A stretch of DNA of 64,000 nucleotides from positions 248,001 through 312,000 of the forward strand of contig CAPN01000016.1 in assembly GCA_000333235.1 (NCBI GenBank), written 5' to 3'. The notes below the pieces were generated by a model, which had not been told where the DNA came from, made no database searches, and saw nothing but the letters and a program-made list of their open reading frames with translations. Each line of letters begins with the position of its first letter. The stretch's first letter is position 1. Made by a program: the position numbers and the translations under genes. Positions 59,710 through 64,000 of this stretch are shown piece by piece. Source of the stretch: Pseudoalteromonas luteoviolacea B = ATCC 29581 (GTDB taxonomy: Bacteria > Pseudomonadota > Gammaproteobacteria > Enterobacterales > Alteromonadaceae).

Positions 59710-62511
59710 TCACCCAAAAAATTGTTTCCATGCCTTAACTACATCTTGTGTCGCTTTCTCAAACTGTTGCTTTTCGACACACCGACTTTGATTGTTCAAA
59801 GACAAAACATGGTAAGTGTCTCTAAACAAACAATACGCTTGTGTCAGTGCTTGTTGGGTTTGTTCATCAATGATCCCTGAGGCTAACGCCATTTCAAAAA
59901 TGCGAATATTATCGGAGTAGGTTGTCAATTGGGGATGAACATGAGCATACCTTAGTACAATAAACTGAGCCATAAACTCAATGTCTGTCATGCCGCCTAA
60001 CCCTTGTTTTAAATCAAACGAATCTTGCGTATCTTTCGCTAAGTGTTGGCGCATTTTCTCACGCATTTCAACGACATCTTGAAGTAACTTTATGTCGTCA
60101 CGAGTTAACGTTAATATCGCATGACGAATTTCTGCAAAGCGAGTTTGCAACTCAGATTGACCATATATCATACGAGCTCGCACGATCGCCTGATGTTCCC
60201 AAGTCCATGCCTGAGTCTGTTGATACTCAAAATAACTTTCAATATTTATCGCTAATAATCCAGAGTTACCTTCCGGACGCAAACGCGTATCAAGTTCATA
60301 CAATATTCCAGACGCGGTTCGAGTATTAAACAAATGCATTAGCCTTTGAGCCAGTTTCAAATAGAACTGCCTAGCTGAAATTGCGTTTTCACTCACGGTT
60401 ACCTGCTGTGCATCACTGTTATGAACAAAAACGAGATCCAAATCACTGTCGTATCCAAGTTCAAAACCTCCCGTTTTACCATAGGCGATTACCGCAAAAC
60501 CTTTTTCTTCGCGAGAACAACCACTTGGGGCACCAAAACGACTCACCATTTGCTCCCACGCTAAGTTTACCGCTTGTTCAACAATCGCTTCAGCAAGCGC
60601 CGTTAAGTGATCACTGACTTTCATTAAATCTAACACGCCAGTGGCGTCAGCAGCTGCTATTTTCAATTGTTGGGTCTGCTTAAATTGGCGCAACGCTTCC
60701 ATCTGCAACTCTAAATCGTCACTTTCTAATCTCAAAAAGTACTGCCGTACCTCTGCTTTGTAAGCACTCAAAGGTAAAGGGCGGTACAATAACGCAGGGT
60801 CAATCAGCTCATCCAGAAGAATAGGGTATCTAGCAATGTGCTCAGCGATCCACAAACTATGCCCACACAACTTGATTAACTGCGCTAAAGCGCCTTGATT
60901 TTCATACAATAACTCTAGATATGTAGTACGCGATGCCACTTTTTCTATCACTTGCGCAACGCGTTCAAACACCTCGGTTGTAAACTTTGCTTCAATGACA
61001 CTGACAATCAATCGCGGCATTAACTTATCGAGAATATCGCGACCTCTCGAGCCTATCGGTTTTTTACGGATTTTTTCTTTAACGATTTTTATCGATTGTT
61101 GCCACAGCGCCTTAGCTTCCTCATCTAAACTGCGTAATCCACTTAAGTCATTTGAATCCCAAAGCCCGCTGTATTGCTCAACCGATGCCATATCTTGCGG
61201 GGGCTCTTCGCCAATGACTTGCTTAAATTCTTCACGAACAAAACTAGTGCAATCTTCAATGCTCGCTAAAACGCCTTGCCAATCTCCCTGCTGCATTAAA
61301 AAAATGAGTCGTGCTTGATTAAGGGGATCATCTGGTAACGTTTGCGTTTGCTTATCATCGAGTGCTTGTAAATATTGCTCAATACGACGCAATGCTAAAT
61401 AACTCTGTTCAAGTCGCTCAGCGGCTTTTTGCGGCACTATCTCAAGCTTAACAAGTTGGTTTAATGCTTTTAGTAATGACTGCACTTGCAATGATTTTTC
61501 TCGCCCACCTCGGATCATTTGCAGTGCTTGAACGATGAACTCGACTTCGCGTATACCTCCACCGCCAAGCTTTATGTTATTCACCAAGCCCTTTCGACGT
61601 ACTTCTTGTGCAATCATATTTTTCATTTTACGCAGTGATTCAATGACCGAGAAATCAATATAGCGACGATAAACGAACGGCCTCAACAATTGATAAAACT
61701 CCTGCCAATAATCAGAGGGGGTACCGAGTAAGCGTCCCTTGAGCATCGCATAGCGCTCCCATTCTCTGCCTTGATCTTGATAATAGTCTTCCATCGCTGC
61801 AAAGCTCATCACCAATGGTCCGCTGTCACCAAATGGGCGCAAACGCATATCGACACGAAAAACCTGCCCTTCTGCGGTTGTTTGGTCTAACGCAGCAATC
61901 AACTTCTGTGCGACCTTAGTGTAGAATACTTGATTCTCGATACTGCGTCGGCCACCTTGGGTACTACCGGAGCGAGGGTAGGCAAAAATTAAGTCGATAT
62001 CAGAAGAAAAATTCAACTCACCACCGCCGAGCTTCCCCATGCCCAAAACTAACATCGGTATTGGCTCCCCCTCCTCATTCTTAGGTGAACCGTTTAGCTT
62101 GGCAACGTGTGCAAATGCCCAACCATTCGCAACATCAATTAACGCTTCTGCTAAACGAGAAACATAGGCAAGACTGTCAGCAATGGGATTTTTCTCCACC
62201 AGATCTAACCACATCACTTTTAGCCAATACTGCTGACGAAAGCGACGCAGAATGCTAAAGCATTCATGTTCTTCTAGTGACGCTAATTCATTCGGCAAAA
62301 TTGGGCTAATTTCTCTACTTTCCATTTGCTCTGTATTTTCTAACCAACTAACAAGTTCTGGTCGAGCAACTAATATGCGATAAGCAAAATCACTTAAAGC
62401 CACAAGCTGTGCAACCTTTGGATGTGAATTAGCATCAATGCCGATTTCGCCTAATCGTGATTGCGCAAGTACAATCAGTTCCGGTGACATCGTTTTAGTT
62501 GGTTGCACCAT
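59710..62511 (-). CDS. glnE: Glutamine synthetase adenylyltransferase/adenylyl-removing enzyme
   Basis: 933 residues (E. coli 946). Bifunctional regulator of glutamine synthetase. Both nucleotidyltransferase halves keep their catalytic signatures: GMGKLGGGELNFSSDIDLIF (N-terminal adenylyl-removase, about residue 154) and AYGKTGGFELGYDSDLDLVF (C-terminal adenylyltransferase, about 676). Helical linkers lie between. PII protein (glnB) is the known controlling partner and is not in the window. It is convergent with the TcpQ-like gene, and the upstream flank holds a repeat element. Confidence 0.98.
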   Translation of the reverse strand: MVQPTKTMSPELIVLAQSRLGEIGIDANSHPKVAQLVALSDFAYRILVARPELVSWLENTEQMESREISPILPNELASLEEHECFSILRRFRQQYWLKVMWLDLVEKNPIADSLAYVSRLAEALIDVANGWAFAHVAKLNGSPKNEEGEPIPMLVLGMGKLGGGELNFSSDIDLIFAYPRSGSTQGGRRSIENQVFYTKVAQKLIAALDQTTAEGQVFRVDMRLRPFGDSGPLVMSFAAMEDYYQDQGREWERYAMLKGRLLGTPSDYWQEFYQLLRPFVYRRYIDFSVIESLRKMKNMIAQEVRRKGLVNNIKLGGGGIREVEFIVQALQMIRGGREKSLQVQSLLKALNQLVKLEIVPQKAAERLEQSYLALRRIEQYLQALDDKQTQTLPDDPLNQARLIFLMQQGDWQGVLASIEDCTSFVREEFKQVIGEEPPQDMASVEQYSGLWDSNDLSGLRSLDEEAKALWQQSIKIVKEKIRKKPIGSRGRDILDKLMPRLIVSVIEAKFTTEVFERVAQVIEKVASRTTYLELLYENQGALAQLIKLCGHSLWIAEHIARYPILLDELIDPALLYRPLPLSAYKAEVRQYFLRLESDDLELQMEALRQFKQTQQLKIAAADATGVLDLMKVSDHLTALAEAIVEQAVNLAWEQMVSRFGAPSGCSREEKGFAVIAYGKTGGFELGYDSDLDLVFVHNSDAQQVTVSENAISARQFYLKLAQRLMHLFNTRTASGILYELDTRLRPEGNSGLLAINIESYFEYQQTQAWTWEHQAIVRARMIYGQSELQTRFAEIRHAILTLTRDDIKLLQDVVEMREKMRQHLAKDTQDSFDLKQGLGGMTDIEFMAQFIVLRYAHVHPQLTTYSDNIRIFEMALASGIIDEQTQQALTQAYCLFRDTYHVLSLNNQSRCVEKQQFEKATQDVVKAWKQFFG

Positions 62512-62560
62512 TATAGGTCTCCATATCGTAATGAAAGCGTGATGTTAGCTAATATAATCT

Positions 62561-62654
62561 GTATCCAAGACACTTCAAAATGCAGGATTCAGAGCCGCGC
62601 CTAACTGCCGACTACTTCTCGTTGAAAAAGCATTTTGAGGTAACTTGGGTATAC
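62561..62654. repeat. Dispersed inverted-repeat element, full-looking copy
   Basis: A 94-bp segment with imperfect terminal inverted repeats of about 23-25 bp: the left arm ends TTCAAAATGC and the right arm begins GCATTTTGAG and ends in TTGGGTATAC. The inside carries TGCAGGATTCAGAGCCGC (62581-62598), identical to 10043-10060. No coding capacity; it looks like a MITE/REP-class element. Confidence 0.7.
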
Positions 62655-62657
62655 CAC

Positions 62658-62700
62658 TTGGGGGTTTGCTAATTTACCGTTATAGTAGCAGTTAACTGCT
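62658..62700 (+). promoter_or_regulatory. Promoter with overlapping 14-bp palindrome
   Basis: TTGGGG (-35, 62658-62663) and TATAGT (-10, 62681-62686) are 17 bp apart. The perfect palindrome AGCAGTTAACTGCT (62687-62700) covers the expected start of transcription, 20 bp before the DUF350 gene. This geometry suits repressor binding. Confidence 0.5.
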
Positions 62701-62719
62701 CTAAAACATTACACTTTAT

Positions 62720-63613
62720 ATGCTCGAATTGTCTTTAACTAATATCAATTTTGTCGCGATTTCGGTTAGTTTTGTGGTCGTGTGTACAATTATTATTGCC
62801 TTACGACGAGCAACGGAGTGGAAAGCCAAAAAAACCCTCTCTGATGAGCTTGCGCAACGAGATAACTTTGCTCTAGGTATTAGTTACTCAAGTCAAATCG
62901 CAGTCGTCTGTATTAGCATTGCGTTTTTGTTTGATGAAATAAGTCTTCATACCGCGCAACAAAGACCGCTTAAAGTGACTTTAGTGATTTTCTTGTTTTT
63001 CACTTTTATCTTTATCGGTCAGCTCATTCATCGAAAATGGATTTTATATCGCTTTGATGAGAGCGAAGCAATTTTAAAACAGAACATCTGTGCTGCATTG
63101 GTTGATTCTGGCATGCTCTTGGCGAACTGCATTATCGTTTTGGGTCTTTATCGTTGGGTTCATCCGCAAGGGTTAAGTAATTTGCTTATTGTTACTTTGG
63201 CTTTTTTTGCACTACAAGGGATGTTCGCCATCGACAACCGAATTCGTGAATCTCGTTTCGCGCGAGTGAATCAAGGCGCATCGCTACAAGATAACTTTAA
63301 TTTAGCGAATACTTCAATCGGCATTCGCTATGCGGGTAAGTCAATTGGCTTAGGATTAGCCCTATATGCAGGACTGGCTAGTGCCCCCTATACCGACGCT
63401 AAATTGGTTGATAATTTATTTGCGTTAGCAACACATTGTGGTGCAATGTGGATTATTCTTTACATTGGAAGTATGGTTTTAACCCATATTTCATTGCCTA
63501 AAGTCGATACAGGCCTTGAAGTAGACCACCAAGATAATATTGGGGTTGCTTGTCTCGAATTTGCTGTTTTTTGCGCAATGGGCTATTTACTTATAAGTAT
63601 GTTTTCATTGTAA
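62720..63613 (+). CDS. DUF350-type inner-membrane protein (duplicated)
   Basis: 297 residues with about eight hydrophobic helices in two halves. RRATEWKAKKTLSDELAQRDNFALGISYSSQIAVV (residues 28-62) and the matching second-half segments (residues 170-300, DNFNLANTSIGIRYAGKSIGLGLALYA) show the DUF350/YjfL repeat pattern, with small residues in GISYS and GIRYAG. Such proteins often accompany glutathionylspermidine-type or spermidine synthase genes, but function is unproven. It has its own promoter with an operator-like palindrome. The partial gene 33 bp downstream is on the same strand and likely co-transcribed. Confidence 0.8.
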   Translation: MLELSLTNINFVAISVSFVVVCTIIIALRRATEWKAKKTLSDELAQRDNFALGISYSSQIAVVCISIAFLFDEISLHTAQQRPLKVTLVIFLFFTFIFIGQLIHRKWILYRFDESEAILKQNICAALVDSGMLLANCIIVLGLYRWVHPQGLSNLLIVTLAFFALQGMFAIDNRIRESRFARVNQGASLQDNFNLANTSIGIRYAGKSIGLGLALYAGLASAPYTDAKLVDNLFALATHCGAMWIILYIGSMVLTHISLPKVDTGLEVDHQDNIGVACLEFAVFCAMGYLLISMFSL

Positions 63614-63646
63614 GCAAAACAGCATATGGATAAGTGCGTTAACTAG

Positions 63647-64000
63647 ATGGCGATTTTGATGCTGTTAAACGAAGAATGTGTTTTATTAGTGGATACCAAT
63701 ACGGAGTTCACACGTACGTTTGCTGAATTTTATTTCGGTGAACACACTGCGCATAAAACAAACTTAGTCGTCGCGGGTGATAATACTCGAGCTCATGTAA
63801 AGATGATGTTTCAAGATTTAATTAAAGATTATTGCTTTTGTGATATCAGTAACGAAATTAGTGTGTCAGAACTTGCTTCTTATATCCACGAGCATCATCC
63901 CGTTTCTGCGGTGATCATTAATGCGCTCGACTACCATCTAGCGAATGAAGAGCAAAAGTTTATTTTCGATTCATTGCACCCCATCCGTTATTTAGCCGAA
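63647..64000 (+). CDS. Uncharacterised protein (3' end outside window)
   Basis: An ATG at 63647 opens 118 codons with no stop to the right edge. The sequence begins MAILMLLNEECVLLVDTNTE and later reads VSELASYIHEHHPVSAVIIN, with an alternating strand-helix character. No signal peptide or membrane helix. I do not recognise the family from this part. The gene is 33 bp after the DUF350 gene on the same strand, so an operon is likely. Confidence 0.7.
   Translation, partial: MAILMLLNEECVLLVDTNTEFTRTFAEFYFGEHTAHKTNLVVAGDNTRAHVKMMFQDLIKDYCFCDISNEISVSELASYIHEHHPVSAVIINALDYHLANEEQKFIFDSLHPIRYLAE

Overview
The window is chromosomal DNA of a gammaproteobacterium, most likely a marine member of the Alteromonadales (Pseudoalteromonas-like). 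This rests on the AT-leaning composition, the E. coli-like block nudF-yqiB-cpdA-yqiA-parE-parC beside tolC, and the many REC, GGDEF, PilZ and M16/S10 peptidase genes. Genus assignment is inference. Coding density is high and most genes are core housekeeping.

Layout. 1-10 kb: the end of a tandem-receiver response regulator, an S10 carboxypeptidase, ygfA (folate), rpiA, serA, a GNAT enzyme, radA and a large double-PilZ protein. 10-16 kb: a minus-strand run of serB, a TatD nuclease, pdxH, argS and prfC. 16-27 kb: a hybrid histidine kinase (HisKA-HATPase-REC-Hpt), rimI with a HolD-like partner, a tRNA-Trp, guaA/guaB, xseA, a membrane-anchored coiled-coil protein, a stand-alone receiver and cysE. 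27-38 kb: an M16 lipoprotein protease, a divergent MetF-like protein behind a probable MetJ operator, a DEAD-box helicase, a DUF3581 protein, an SDR, gltX, a GGDEF cyclase and proB. 38-43 kb: small membrane proteins, a DUF1543 protein, an amidohydrolase, a structured leader with a micro-ORF ahead of a Crp/Fnr-type regulator, and a YciB-like protein. 43-49 kb: accessory region. 49-64 kb: hpt, parC, parE, yqiA, cpdA, yqiB, nudF, then tolC, lpxL, a TcpQ-like protein, glnE, a DUF350 protein and a partial gene.

The most unusual locus is 43.4-48.5 kb on the minus strand. An AT-rich gene for a secreted protein with a C-terminal CSPC motif is followed by a 48-codon gene missed by ordinary ORF length cut-offs. 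It encodes a clear Sec signal peptide ending in AMA and a predicted 18-residue hydrophobic mature peptide with two cysteines (CX4C). A hairpin follows, then an HlyD-type adaptor, a MacB/LolD-type ATPase and an FtsX/MacB-type permease. This looks like a secreted disulfide micropeptide with a dedicated tripartite exporter. MacAB-TolC export of the Sec-secreted, disulfide-bonded enterotoxin STII is the closest known precedent. A tolC gene lies 9 kb away.

Secondary points of interest are the MetJ-box-controlled MetF paralogue that appears to lack the catalytic Glu and Asp, the leader/micro-ORF at 41.5-41.7 kb, and a dispersed inverted-repeat element seen in two long copies and several fragments between genes.
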